NCBI GenBank assembly: GCA_902768065.1
Contig: CACXJP010000072.1
Location: 1-13,754, forward strand
Direction of reading: 5' to 3'
Origin: an uncultured Erysipelotrichaceae bacterium
GTDB taxonomy: Bacteria > Bacillota_I > Bacilli_A > RF39 > UBA660
Length of the DNA stretch: 13,754 nucleotides
The notes beneath the pieces are model-generated. The model worked only from the letters and a program-made list of their open reading frames with translations, had not been told where the DNA came from and made no database searches. Positions within the stretch are counted from its first letter, which is position 1, and the number at the start of each line of letters is the position of its first letter. This document shows positions 1 through 6,649 of the stretch, one piece after another. Both the position numbers and the translations under genes were made by a program.

Positions 1-1793
1 TCTAAATTAACACCTTCTAGTTTATTAACTAATTCACTAGAACCAACATCAGTAATTTTAAATCCTAAATCAGCAAGTAAATTTGTTGCAATATCATAAC
101 TTTCAGGATGTATTGCAGTTGAATCAAGTACATTATCACCTTCAGTTATTCTTAAAAATCCTATTGCTTGTTCATATGCTTTATCACTTAAAAGTTTTTT
201 CTTCTTAATTTCATTACGACTCATAATCTTACCGACTTTTTCACGATAATCAATTATCTTCTTAATAGCAGCCTTTGTAACACCAGAAACATAACTAAGT
301 AATGATGCAGATGCAGTATTAACATTAACTCCAACACTATTAACACATTTTTCAACAACAAAATCTAAAGAATTTGATAACTTCTTTTGAGAAACATCAT
401 GTTGATATAGTCCAACGCCAATACCTTCTGGTGGTATTTTAACAAGTTCTGCAAGTGGATCTTGAAGCCTTCTACCAATACTAACTGCACTTCTTTTCTC
501 AACAGCTAAATCAGGGAATTCCTCTATTGCTTGAGGAGATGCTGAATAAATTGATGCTCCTGCCTCACTTACAATAACATATTTACAAGAAAGGTTATAT
601 TCTGCAATCATCTCAGCACAAAATTTTTCAGATTCACGTGACGCAGTACCATTACCAATTGCAATAATATCAACATTATATTTTTTAATAAGCTGAGCAA
701 CAACTTCTTTGCTAGTTTTAATACGCTTTTCTTCATCACCTTTTAAGAAAGGTTTAATAACCAAACTATCTAAATATTTACCATTTTTATCAACAACAGC
801 TAATTTACATCCATTAACAAATCCAGGGTCAAATGCAAGAACTATTTTTTCCTTCATAGGAGGAGTTAATAATAAAGCCTCTAAATTTTTCCCAAAATTA
901 TCAATAGCAGCTTCTTCTCCCTTTTCAGACAATTCACTTCTTACTTCTCTCTCAATTGACGGAGAAATTAATCTTTTATATGAATCAAGTATTGCACCCT
1001 TTACATAATCAGTAACAAAACTTTTATCATTTTTAATAATTTTCTTTTCTAAATAAGAAATTATCTCATCACTATTAACATCAATACTAACTTTAAGAAT
1101 CTTTTCAGATTCACCTCTATTTATTGCAAGAATACGATGAGGTTTTATATATTTAACAGCCTCATTATAATCGTAATACATCTCATATATCTTATTTTCA
1201 TCTTGAGCATCTTTCTTCTTACTAGAAACTACAACTCCATTTCTAAAGAAATATCCCCTAATCCACTTTCTATAATATGCATTATCACTAATCCATTCAG
1301 CAATTATATAACAAGCGCCTTCTATAGCTTTTTCCACAGTAGGAACTTGTTCATTAATAAACTTTCCACAAAGATTGTTCATATCTCCTGTTGTAGGAAA
1401 AGTCATCATCATCTTAGCTAAAGGTTCAAGTCCTGCTTTAATAGCTTCAGTTGCCTTAGTTTTCTTTTTCTCCTTATAAGGTCTATATAAATCTTCTACG
1501 TCAACAAGTTTAGTACACTTCATAATAGAATCTTTTAACTCATCAGTAAGAAGCCCTTTCTCATCAATCAATCTAATAACATCTTCCTTACGTTTAAGTA
1601 AGTTAACTTGGTACTCATAAACTTCATTGATCTTACGAATAGATTCTTCATCAAGTGCACCTGTAGCTTCTTTTCTATATCTTGCAATAAAAGGAATAGT
1701 ATTACCCTCCTCAAGTAATCCAAGTACAGTACTAACCTGTTTCTCAGTAATACCTAAATCATTAGCAATTCCCTTTATAATCATTTCATTCAT
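1..1793 (-). CDS. tex: Tex family RNA-binding transcription accessory protein (3' end cut by window edge)
   Basis: My reading of the minus strand gives about 597 residues with no stop, so the C-terminus lies beyond base 1. Tex proteins are usually 700-780 residues; the missing part should hold the S1 RNA-binding domain. Visible parts, in order, are the N-terminal helical region (IPFIARYRKEATGALDE, near residue 35), the YqgF/RNase H-like domain (LAFDPGFVNGCKLAVVD and IAIGNGTASRESE), the conserved block SIGRRLQDPLAELVKIPPEG, and the helix-hairpin-helix region (QHDVSQKKL, VNSVGVNVNTASASLLS). Family knowledge: a cytoplasmic nucleic-acid-binding protein of the transcription/RNA machinery. The start is ATG at 1793, with GAGGTG six bases upstream; an in-frame ATG at 1784 is less well placed. 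The gene follows a terminator and probably has its own promoter. Confidence 0.96.
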   Translation of the reverse strand, partial: MNEMIIKGIANDLGITEKQVSTVLGLLEEGNTIPFIARYRKEATGALDEESIRKINEVYEYQVNLLKRKEDVIRLIDEKGLLTDELKDSIMKCTKLVDVEDLYRPYKEKKKTKATEAIKAGLEPLAKMMMTFPTTGDMNNLCGKFINEQVPTVEKAIEGACYIIAEWISDNAYYRKWIRGYFFRNGVVVSSKKKDAQDENKIYEMYYDYNEAVKYIKPHRILAINRGESEKILKVSIDVNSDEIISYLEKKIIKNDKSFVTDYVKGAILDSYKRLISPSIEREVRSELSEKGEEAAIDNFGKNLEALLLTPPMKEKIVLAFDPGFVNGCKLAVVDKNGKYLDSLVIKPFLKGDEEKRIKTSKEVVAQLIKKYNVDIIAIGNGTASRESEKFCAEMIAEYNLSCKYVIVSEAGASIYSASPQAIEEFPDLAVEKRSAVSIGRRLQDPLAELVKIPPEGIGVGLYQHDVSQKKLSNSLDFVVEKCVNSVGVNVNTASASLLSYVSGVTKAAIKKIIDYREKVGKIMSRNEIKKKKLLSDKAYEQAIGFLRITEGDNVLDSTAIHPESYDIATNLLADLGFKITDVGSSELVNKLEGVNL

Positions 1794-1812
1794 CCTAAAC
1801 ACCTCAAATACT

Positions 1813-1841
1813 ATCATAACAAAAAGCCAATACTAATTAAA
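1813..1841 (-). promoter_or_regulatory. Probable promoter of tex (extended -10)
   Basis: On the minus strand TGTTATGAT gives an extended -10 (TATGAT, 1818-1813), with a weak TTTAAT -35 at 1841-1836 and a 17-bp spacer. The -35 falls inside the terminator hairpin of the upstream gene. The predicted transcription start is only about 13 bases from the ATG, which leaves little room beyond the ribosome binding site, so confidence is moderate. Confidence 0.4.
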
Positions 1842-1853
1842 GTATTGACTTTT
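1821..1853 (-). terminator. Rho-independent terminator of the DUF6273-like gene
   Basis: Arms AGTCAATACT and AGTATTGGCT (one mismatch) pair around a short AT loop. They are followed on the minus strand by TTTTTGTT. The hairpin starts about 20 bases after the stop at 1875 and separates that gene from tex. Confidence 0.75.
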
Positions 1854-1874
1854 ATAAACATTTTTATCTACAAA

Positions 1875-2003
1875 CTATCCGATTCGGAAAGCTGGAGCGA
1901 CACCATTAGCATAATGAGAATAATCAGTGTCCAAGCCACCATACCTAGTGACAATACGGAAAACGCTATTATCATAAGAATAGGCCGAACGCAACCACCA
2001 CGA
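1875..2003 (-). other. Candidate variable region (VR) of a diversity-generating retroelement
   Basis: The last 42 sense codons of the gene (residues 352-393) plus the stop are about 45% GC, against roughly 25-37% in stretches I counted elsewhere in it. The conserved residues mostly use adenine-free codons unlike the neighbours (Leu TTG, Arg CGT, Ser TCG, Ala GCC, Val GTC, Gly GGC). Between them lie two blocks, residues 359-364 (Y,S,Y,D,N,S) and 376-384 (D,T,D,Y,S,H,Y,A,N), in which every codon ends in T or C. That is what adenine mutagenesis of AAY template codons would give. Position at the extreme 3' end of a lectin-like gene also fits. No template repeat, reverse transcriptase or Avd gene is in the window, so this is a candidate only. 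Confidence 0.5.
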
Positions 2004-3056
2004 ATTATATTGTTTGATTTTACTATTTGATGAGTTATTATAGTATTCTAACTGATGTGTTCTTCCTGCTGCTGTATCCCTATTATCTGATCCTAATACT
2101 TCAACACCTGATAATAAGTATAAATTATCTGTTGTTGTAAAGTTTGTTGAGTCATCTGGTCCACGTCCTGATATTACTCTTGTTGGTTTGATTGCTGCTT
2201 GTAAATCACTTGGTAAACTATTATAGAATGTTCCATTTAAATATGTCCTCATCTCTGTTGCTGGCCATCCACCTACATTTGTAATATCTGCAAATTCAAC
2301 AACAAATCCACATGCGGTTTCTGAATATGTTTCACTATTACAATTGGCATTTGTTGATTTATTGGCTATTCTTACAGTATAGTTTGTTCCATTTATTGTT
2401 ACTGTTTTTGTATCTCCTACATTATAAACACTTGTATTATTATTTTGTACTGCTTTTTGTATTGTTGCCCATGAGTCTGTTGTGAATGACTCAGGATCTC
2501 CTGCGACTTTTGATGCTGGAATTCCTCCTGTTGCAGTCTCATTTTCAAGTGGACTTGCTGTTAGAGTTGCTGTTATGCTTGTTGAAACTGAATCTGTTAT
2601 TGGTGTTTTTATCATTTCTACTTTTACTTTCGCAGTTGTTTCTTCTCCAGCTTGTAATTTATCATCTTGTATTGTTTCTGTTACTTTGAAGTATTCTGAA
2701 TTTGAGTTTGATACTGATAATTTTATTTCTGCACCTACTCCATTAGAATCATTTCTTACTGTATATACTGCTTCGGCATAATCTCCTACTTTTGTTAATC
2801 CTGTTACATCAAACATTGCTTTAGTATCATCTTGCGAATCAATTGTTGATGTTCCACTTGCTCCAGTGGACCCTGTAATACTTTGTGCTTGTGTGAAATG
2901 CACCTTGAAGTTATTTTGATCTACATTTGCAGTTGCATTACCATTAATAATTAGATTTACCGCACTTATTGCTGCATAACCTATTCCTAATGTTACTACT
3001 GCGATTAATACTAGTAATACTATTTGTAGTATCTTTTTGTTCTTAAAATTTTTCAT
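1875..3056 (-). CDS. Membrane-anchored surface protein with C-terminal DUF6273-like (C-type-lectin-like) domain; possible DGR target
   Basis: 393 residues. A basic N-terminus (KNFKNKK) leads into a hydrophobic segment at about 9-32, a signal anchor or signal peptide. The next part (INGNATANVDQNNFKVHF, about 37-54) resembles the start of TasA/camelysin-type exported proteins. Residues 80-175 are Ser/Thr-rich and beta-like. The C-terminal domain (about 190-393) has hallmarks I associate with DUF6273: GGWPATEMRTYLNGTFYNSL (262-281), TTDNLYLLSGVEVLG (308-322), WWLRSA (353-358) and the terminal GVAPAFRIG. Start ATG has GAGGAG seven bases upstream. The gene stands alone between its own promoter (3086-3114) and terminator (1821-1853). 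The last ~129 bp differ sharply in composition and codon use from the rest (separate entry). Exported surface location is inferred. The ligand is unknown. DUF6273 assignment is from motif memory, not a search. Confidence 0.85.
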   Translation of the reverse strand: MKNFKNKKILQIVLLVLIAVVTLGIGYAAISAVNLIINGNATANVDQNNFKVHFTQAQSITGSTGASGTSTIDSQDDTKAMFDVTGLTKVGDYAEAVYTVRNDSNGVGAEIKLSVSNSNSEYFKVTETIQDDKLQAGEETTAKVKVEMIKTPITDSVSTSITATLTASPLENETATGGIPASKVAGDPESFTTDSWATIQKAVQNNNTSVYNVGDTKTVTINGTNYTVRIANKSTNANCNSETYSETACGFVVEFADITNVGGWPATEMRTYLNGTFYNSLPSDLQAAIKPTRVISGRGPDDSTNFTTTDNLYLLSGVEVLGSDNRDTAAGRTHQLEYYNNSSNSKIKQYNSWWLRSAYSYDNSVFRIVTRYGGLDTDYSHYANGVAPAFRIG

Positions 3057-3085
3057 AAAAACTCTCCTCTATTATTTATATTTCA

Positions 3086-3114
3086 AATCTATCACACCCC
3101 CACCCCGATGTCAA
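3086..3114 (-). promoter_or_regulatory. Promoter of the DUF6273-like gene, consensus -35 with G-tract spacer
   Basis: The minus strand has a perfect TTGACA at 3114-3109, a 17-bp spacer, and TAGATT at 3091-3086 preceded by TGA (extended -10). The spacer contains GGGG and GGGGG tracts, very unusual in this AT-rich window. The leader is about 23 bases and holds the GAGGAG ribosome binding site. Confidence 0.75.
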
Positions 3115-3134
3115 ATTTTCATGAAAAATTCCTC

Positions 3135-3162
3135 AAAAAAAGATAGCTTTAAGCTATCTTTA
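3135..3162 (-). terminator. Terminator of the 52-residue membrane peptide gene
   Basis: GATAGC (3142-3147) and GCTATC (3153-3158), extended by flanking A/T pairs, form a stem with a 5-base loop. On the minus strand seven T follow. It lies 13 bases past the stop at 3175 and just upstream of the next promoter. Confidence 0.8.
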
Positions 3163-3174
3163 CATTCAATAAAC

Positions 3175-3333
3175 TTAAATTATTTCATTATCCACAATTG
3201 CATAAGGTTTATCACTTTGTATACTAGATTTATTTTTCTGTTCAACAACATTTTTTTCTTTATCATCAGACATTGTAATAAGAATTCCTGTGAAAAAAGA
3301 TATTAAAAATATTACTGAAAAAATAATATACAT
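3175..3333 (-). CDS. Small single-span membrane protein (52 aa), unknown function
   Basis: MYIIFSVIFLISFFTGILIT is a hydrophobic membrane segment at the extreme N-terminus, followed by a charged tail (SDDKEKNVVEQKNK...) ending in DNEII. I place the start at ATG 3333 with GGTGG seven bases upstream. The open frame extends 26 codons further, to 3411, but that extension has no good ribosome binding site and would cross the likely promoter at 3352-3360. A dedicated terminator follows, supporting a real small gene. I recognise no family. The neighbours (surface protein downstream, 3D-domain protein upstream) suggest a cell-envelope setting, but each has its own transcription signals, so a functional link is not shown. 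Confidence 0.6.
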   Translation of the reverse strand: MYIIFSVIFLISFFTGILITMSDDKEKNVVEQKNKSSIQSDKPYAIVDNEII

Positions 3334-3351
3334 TATCTCACCACCACATTT

Positions 3352-3360
3352 ATCATAACA
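3352..3360 (-). promoter_or_regulatory. Possible extended -10 promoter of the 52-aa gene
   Basis: TGTTATGAT on the minus strand, identical to the element before tex. No recognisable -35 at 16-18 bases. The predicted transcription start lies at or next to the GGTGG ribosome binding site, so the leader would be very short. Confidence 0.35.
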
Positions 3361-3421
3361 ATAATATACAATACTTTGTTGTCGATTTATATAATAAAAT
3401 AATAAAAACATGTAAATTTAC

Positions 3422-3453
3422 AAAAAAACAAACTAGATTAACTAGTTCGTTTT
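3422..3453 (-). terminator. Terminator of the 3D-domain gene
   Basis: AACTAG (3431-3436) and CTAGTT (3442-3447), extended by flanking bases with one mismatch, enclose a 5-base loop. On the minus strand a run of seven T follows. The stem starts immediately after the stop codon at 3452-3454 and overlaps it slightly. Confidence 0.8.
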
Positions 3454-4087
3454 AATAACCAAATCTTAATACATCAACTGTAACATCATAACTAGTACCA
3501 AAAGCTGCTGCTTCTGACTCTGATGGAAATAATAAGTCAAATAAGAATCTTCTTCCAATACCTATATCTCCACCTCTATCTAAAACAATTGCATTAAAAT
3601 CCCCTGCTTTAGTATTAGATACTCTAATTATTGTTCCATATGGGTATTGTGGATCTCCTGCAACTATACGAACATTTCCATATGTTGGATCTGTATATAT
3701 ATAACTACCATCAGATGCATCGAATCCACCACCTAAGTGTCCACTACATCCACGACAATCTGGCCCATACGCAGAAATTGTTCCTACTTGCTTTTCTAAG
3801 GAAGGTGTTGTCACATTAGACAATGCAGGTGCACTTACCTCCTTAACAACTGGCAAAACACCAGCATTTGTTAAACTTAGTTGTACTGTATTTAAACTTT
3901 TATTATCAACATTATTCAATTTACTAGTATTATTATCATTTTTAATAGCTGAACCAATACTAGTAGACAAATTAACATCTCTATTTAAATCATCTGCTTT
4001 AACAGCATGAATATCACATGTATGTAATAAAAACATACACAATGCTATTAAGAATATGTTAATTCCAATAGCTAGTACATATTTCAT
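3452..4087 (-). CDS. Secreted or membrane-anchored 3D (Asp-Asp-Asp) domain protein, putative cell-wall enzyme
   Basis: 211 residues. A hydrophobic segment at about 4-22 with a single preceding Lys acts as signal peptide or anchor. An Asn/Ser-rich linker (about 30-95) precedes the 3D domain (about 102-211). Aspartates characteristic of the fold are visible at D145 (AGDPQYPYGTIIRV), D170 (AIVLDRGGDIG) and D184 (FLFDLLFP), followed by SESEAAAFG. Family knowledge: 3D domains are double-psi beta barrels related to MltA/RlpA, found in Firmicute resuscitation-promoting-like and wall-remodelling proteins. C111 and C114 (DCRGCSG) could form a local disulphide. There is no LysM or G5 domain, so wall targeting rests on the N-terminal anchor. 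Start ATG has AGGAG eight bases upstream, and the gene has its own promoter and terminator. Catalytic activity (peptidoglycan cleavage) is inferred from the family. Confidence 0.85.
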   Translation of the reverse strand: MKYVLAIGINIFLIALCMFLLHTCDIHAVKADDLNRDVNLSTSIGSAIKNDNNTSKLNNVDNKSLNTVQLSLTNAGVLPVVKEVSAPALSNVTTPSLEKQVGTISAYGPDCRGCSGHLGGGFDASDGSYIYTDPTYGNVRIVAGDPQYPYGTIIRVSNTKAGDFNAIVLDRGGDIGIGRRFLFDLLFPSESEAAAFGTSYDVTVDVLRFGY

Positions 4088-4103
4088 AAATAAAACTCCT
4101 AAC

Positions 4104-4119
4104 TGGTATAATTATACCA
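4104..4119. promoter_or_regulatory. Perfect 16-bp palindrome over the -10 box of the 3D-domain gene
   Basis: TGGTATAATTATACCA is its own reverse complement and includes the -10 hexamer and its TGG extension. It may be an operator for a dimeric repressor, or a fortuitous symmetry of a strong extended -10; it also presents a -10 on the opposite strand. Confidence 0.45.
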
Positions 4120-4139
4120 CATTTAGACAAAAAAAGCAA
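4111..4139 (-). promoter_or_regulatory. Promoter of the 3D-domain gene
   Basis: The minus strand reads TTGCTT (4139-4134), a 17-bp spacer, then TGG-TATAAT (extended, consensus -10 at 4116-4111). The -35 overlaps the T-run of the upstream gene's terminator. Confidence 0.75.
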
Positions 4140-4162
4140 AAAAAGGCCCCTCATAAGAGGGG
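4138..4162 (-). terminator. Terminator of the repeat-bearing membrane protein gene
   Basis: CCCCTC (4147-4152), loop ATAA, GAGGGG (4157-4162). On the minus strand the stem is followed by CC and seven T. It is the most GC-rich hairpin in the window and lies 13 bases after the stop at 4176. Confidence 0.92.
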
Positions 4163-4175
4163 ATATAATATAATA

Positions 4176-5144
4176 TTATCTTTCTATTTTGCAACTAAAA
4201 CCTGCTTGAAGCATAGATGTTTTTATCTTATCAATATCATAACCATATTCATATTCTATTACATCTACACCTGCTTCAGCATATGCAGTTTTAACTTTTT
4301 CCATATCAAAATCTTTATAATCAAAATGCTCTTTTTCTGTAAGAAGTCCATCTGAATAATCACAAGTAATACCAATACCACTAATAGATGAAACATATTC
4401 CTTTTTCATTTTACAAGTATTTGATAACTCGTCTAATGTTTTCTCATCTTTTGTAATATCACCTTTAGTGGTAGTTGTAAAAGTTGCACTCTCTAATTTC
4501 TTATCAGCAAAAATAAATGTTCTTTCAAAAGACTTATCCAAATTTGTTGTATTTGTATCTAAAGTACATATTAATCTTCCATCTGTTATTTCAGTTTGTC
4601 CCTTACCAACAGATCCATATTCTGCAATATATGCTTGAATTTCAGGTAAGAATATAATAAAAGCTACTAGTCCACCAAAGAATATTATTAACAATAATGT
4701 TTTAAAAGCTCCTGGTGGCTTGTAATTTATATCAGTTTTAGTAGCTGTATCCTTGCTATTTTGAGTTTCTGTAGTAGCCTGTACTGCAGGGCTTTCTACA
4801 GCTGGAGTGCTTGGTTGTTGTAGAGCTACTGTAGTATTCTCTACACTTGGAGTAATTGGTTGTTGTGGAGCTACTGTAGTATTCTCTACACTTGGAGTGA
4901 TTGGTTGTTGTACTGTCCCACCATTACCAACAGAACTAACAGGTTGAGGTTGAACATTAACAGATTGTGGCTTAACACCAGTATACTCTACAAATGTATC
5001 CCCAGAATCTTGCTGAACAACATTCGTAATCTCTATACTTGGAGTACTTGGTTGTTGCACTGTTCCATTATTGCTAGTAGAATTAACAGTATTTGTAGAA
5101 CCAATTACACCATTTGTATTTGTATTATTTCCTTGTTCATTCAC
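4176..5144 (-). CDS. Single-span membrane protein with Pro/Thr/Gln-rich repeat N-terminus and four-Cys C-terminal domain
   Basis: 322 residues, function unknown. Residues 1-140 are low-complexity (Asn, Thr, Val, Gln, Pro) and contain copies of a QQPxTPSVE motif, two of them in perfect-length 15-residue tandem units. A membrane segment at about 148-168 is preceded by Lys (KPPGAFK), which suggests the N-terminal part stays in the cytoplasm and the C-terminal part is outside. The C-terminal domain (about 185-322) has four Cys (193, 244, 261, 318) that could form two disulphides. Its alternating beta pattern (TFIFADKKLESATFTTTTKG) faintly recalls YehR/DUF1307-type exported proteins, which I cannot confirm. 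The start is GTG at 5144 with AGGAG eight bases upstream; a nearby ATG (5146) is followed at once by TGA, and the ATG at 5140 is out of frame. It has its own promoter and a strong terminator. Confidence 0.8.
   Translation of the reverse strand: MNEQGNNTNTNGVIGSTNTVNSTSNNGTVQQPSTPSIEITNVVQQDSGDTFVEYTGVKPQSVNVQPQPVSSVGNGGTVQQPITPSVENTTVAPQQPITPSVENTTVALQQPSTPAVESPAVQATTETQNSKDTATKTDINYKPPGAFKTLLLIIFFGGLVAFIIFLPEIQAYIAEYGSVGKGQTEITDGRLICTLDTNTTNLDKSFERTFIFADKKLESATFTTTTKGDITKDEKTLDELSNTCKMKKEYVSSISGIGITCDYSDGLLTEKEHFDYKDFDMEKVKTAYAEAGVDVIEYEYGYDIDKIKTSMLQAGFSCKIER
4803..4910. repeat. 45-bp coding tandem repeat (2.4 copies)
   Basis: Units at 4803-4847 and 4848-4892 are near-identical, with a third partial unit at 4893-4910. 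They encode 15-residue units of the type VENTTVAPQQPITPS. The multiple of three keeps frame if copy number changes. Confidence 0.9.
5030..5067. repeat. Diverged dispersed copy of the repeat block
   Basis: This 38-bp stretch closely matches 4883-4920. It encodes another GTVQQPxTPS motif near the N-terminus of the same protein, showing that the region grew by duplication. Confidence 0.75.
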
Positions 5145-5168
5145 ATTACCAACTCCTATTCTATATAA

Positions 5169-5177
5169 ATTATATCA
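5169..5177 (-). promoter_or_regulatory. Extended -10 promoter of the repeat-bearing membrane protein gene
   Basis: TGA-TATAAT on the minus strand (consensus -10 at 5174-5169). The -35 region is poor. It lies between the rpe stop and the GTG start, with a leader of about 18 bases. Confidence 0.55.
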
Positions 5178-5184
5178 CAACTAA

Positions 5185-5811
5185 TTATCGTAAACTAGTT
5201 ATTTTTTCTTGAAAATTTTCACTTAAAACAACATAGCTACCTGCCGAAACCATATCAGCATTTTTACACATAGAAACTGTCTTATCATTTATACCACCAT
5301 CAACATTAATAATGGCATTAATATTATATGATTCCAACAATGCTCTAACTTCATTTATTTTTTCCTCAGACTCTGGAATAAAAGCTTGTCCTCCCTTTCC
5401 AGGTTCAACACTCATAACAAGAATTAAATCCAAATATGGTAAATATGGAATTAAAGAAGAAACCTTAGTTTCAGGTTTAAGAGCAAGACCACATTTTATT
5501 GAAAAATCTTTAATCATCTTTAAATCTTTTTCAATATCCTCATCAATTTCAATTTGAAATGTAATATATTCAGCATTAAGTTCCGCATACATAGGAATAA
5601 ACTTAGATGGTTCATTAACCATCAAATGAATATCCAATCTCTTTGATGTATAGTCAGGAATATGCCTCATCTCAGAAAAAGGCATAGTTTTATTAGGAAC
5701 AAATTTTCCATCCATAACATCTACATGAATATAATCGGTGTCAGTTTTATCAAGAAGCATTAAATCTCTAGGAACATCTTTACTACTTAAAAATGTTGTA
5801 CTTACTTTCAC
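5185..5811 (-). CDS. rpe: Ribulose-phosphate 3-epimerase
   Basis: Interconverts ribulose 5-phosphate and xylulose 5-phosphate in the cytoplasmic pentose phosphate pathway. Signature motifs, counted from the start chosen here, are HVDVMDGKFVPN (metal/catalytic H29 and D31), DIHLMV (H62), VMSVEPGKGGQAF, NVDGGI (second catalytic Asp, D171) and the phosphate-binding SAGS. The usual His of the FHxE strand is Gln here (TFQIE); that His is not one of the four metal ligands as I recall them. Start choice: GTG at 5811 gives MKVSTTFLSS, typical of the family, and lies ten bases from AGGAG. GTG at 5820 would overlap the rsgA stop as GTGA and add three residues, but the ribosome site would be one base away. 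At 208 residues it is slightly short for the family. It is last in the rlmN-to-rpe unit, and I see no strong terminator after it. Confidence 0.95.
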   Translation of the reverse strand: MKVSTTFLSSKDVPRDLMLLDKTDTDYIHVDVMDGKFVPNKTMPFSEMRHIPDYTSKRLDIHLMVNEPSKFIPMYAELNAEYITFQIEIDEDIEKDLKMIKDFSIKCGLALKPETKVSSLIPYLPYLDLILVMSVEPGKGGQAFIPESEEKINEVRALLESYNINAIINVDGGINDKTVSMCKNADMVSAGSYVVLSENFQEKITSLR

Positions 5812-5816
5812 ACAAA

Positions 5817-6641
5817 TCACTCTCCTATAAAATTCAAATAATTTTTATATCTACTCTCTAATATATTATTAGAAACAACTTCTTTTTTTACAACACATTC
5901 TTCTTCTTTTGTATGCATACAATCTTTATATAAGCAAGGATACATTTTAAATTCAACAAAAGCATCTCTAATTTGCTCTTTTGTATAATCATTAAATTCT
6001 AAAGAACTAAATCCCGGTGTATCCATAACTTTTCCACCAAATAATTCAAATAATTCAACAACTCTTGTTGTATGTTTTCCTCTTCCCAAAGCAATAGAAA
6101 CATCCCCAACCTCTAAATTCCAATCAGGATTAAGCCTATTAAGTAAAGTTGATTTACCAGCACCAGTTTGTCCTGTAAAAACACTTGTCTTATTTGCAAG
6201 TAATTCTTCTATCTTATCTAATTCATAGTTATATAAAACCTTATAACCTATCTTTTTATAATATTTTAATATTTCATTGATGTTAACTAATTCATCTTCA
6301 TTTATTAGATCACTTTTTGTAATACAAATAATAGGTTCAACATTATTAATCTCCATCAATACTATAAATTTATCTAACAAATTAAGAGAAAAGTCAGGTA
6401 ATTTCAAACTTGTAATAAGAAAAGCTTGGTCAATATTACTTACTTTTGGTCTTTGAAATAAATTTTTTCTTGGAAGAATTTTCTCAATCAATTTCTTTTC
6501 TATATCGAAAAGAACATAGTCTCCTACAACAGGAGTAATATGTTCCTTTCTAAATAATCCTCTACATTTACAAGGATATATATCACCATTATAATTAACA
6601 AAATGTAAATCACTACTAATTTTAACAATTTGTCCTTTCAT
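5817..6641 (-). CDS. rsgA: Ribosome small-subunit-dependent GTPase A (RsgA/YjeQ/CpgA)
   Basis: 274 residues. A late-stage 30S assembly GTPase acting in the cytoplasm. An OB-fold occupies about 1-65. The circularly permuted GTPase order is clear: G4 TKSD (108-111), G1 GQTGAGKST (157-165), G2 GRGKHTTR (186-193) and G3 DTPG (207-210). A C-terminal zinc-knuckle carries C236, C241, H243 and C249, all ligands present. The start ATG at 6641 has a GGGGG ribosome site about four bases upstream, starting right at the kinase stop codon (eight bases between stop and ATG). Its position after the phosphatase and PASTA kinase is the conserved Bacillus order, where CpgA is known to be phosphorylated by PrkC. 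Confidence 0.97.
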   Translation of the reverse strand: MKGQIVKISSDLHFVNYNGDIYPCKCRGLFRKEHITPVVGDYVLFDIEKKLIEKILPRKNLFQRPKVSNIDQAFLITSLKLPDFSLNLLDKFIVLMEINNVEPIICITKSDLINEDELVNINEILKYYKKIGYKVLYNYELDKIEELLANKTSVFTGQTGAGKSTLLNRLNPDWNLEVGDVSIALGRGKHTTRVVELFELFGGKVMDTPGFSSLEFNDYTKEQIRDAFVEFKMYPCLYKDCMHTKEEECVVKKEVVSNNILESRYKNYLNFIGE

Positions 6642-6649
6642 AAATCCCC

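Noticed and set aside
709..1836. Several plus-strand open frames opposite tex and its upstream region
   Set aside because: They mirror the well-supported minus-strand Tex reading frame and show no recognisable domains or ribosome sites.
3334..3411. N-terminal extension of the 52-aa membrane peptide to ATG 3411
   Set aside because: The extension has no ribosome site, crosses the likely promoter, and would put 26 polar/aromatic residues before a typical N-terminal membrane segment.
5179..5200. Eight-pair hairpin (AACTAATT / AACTAGTT) over the rpe stop codon
   Set aside because: On the minus strand no U run follows, so it is not a convincing terminator for rpe. The T run lies on the plus-strand side, where no gene ends.
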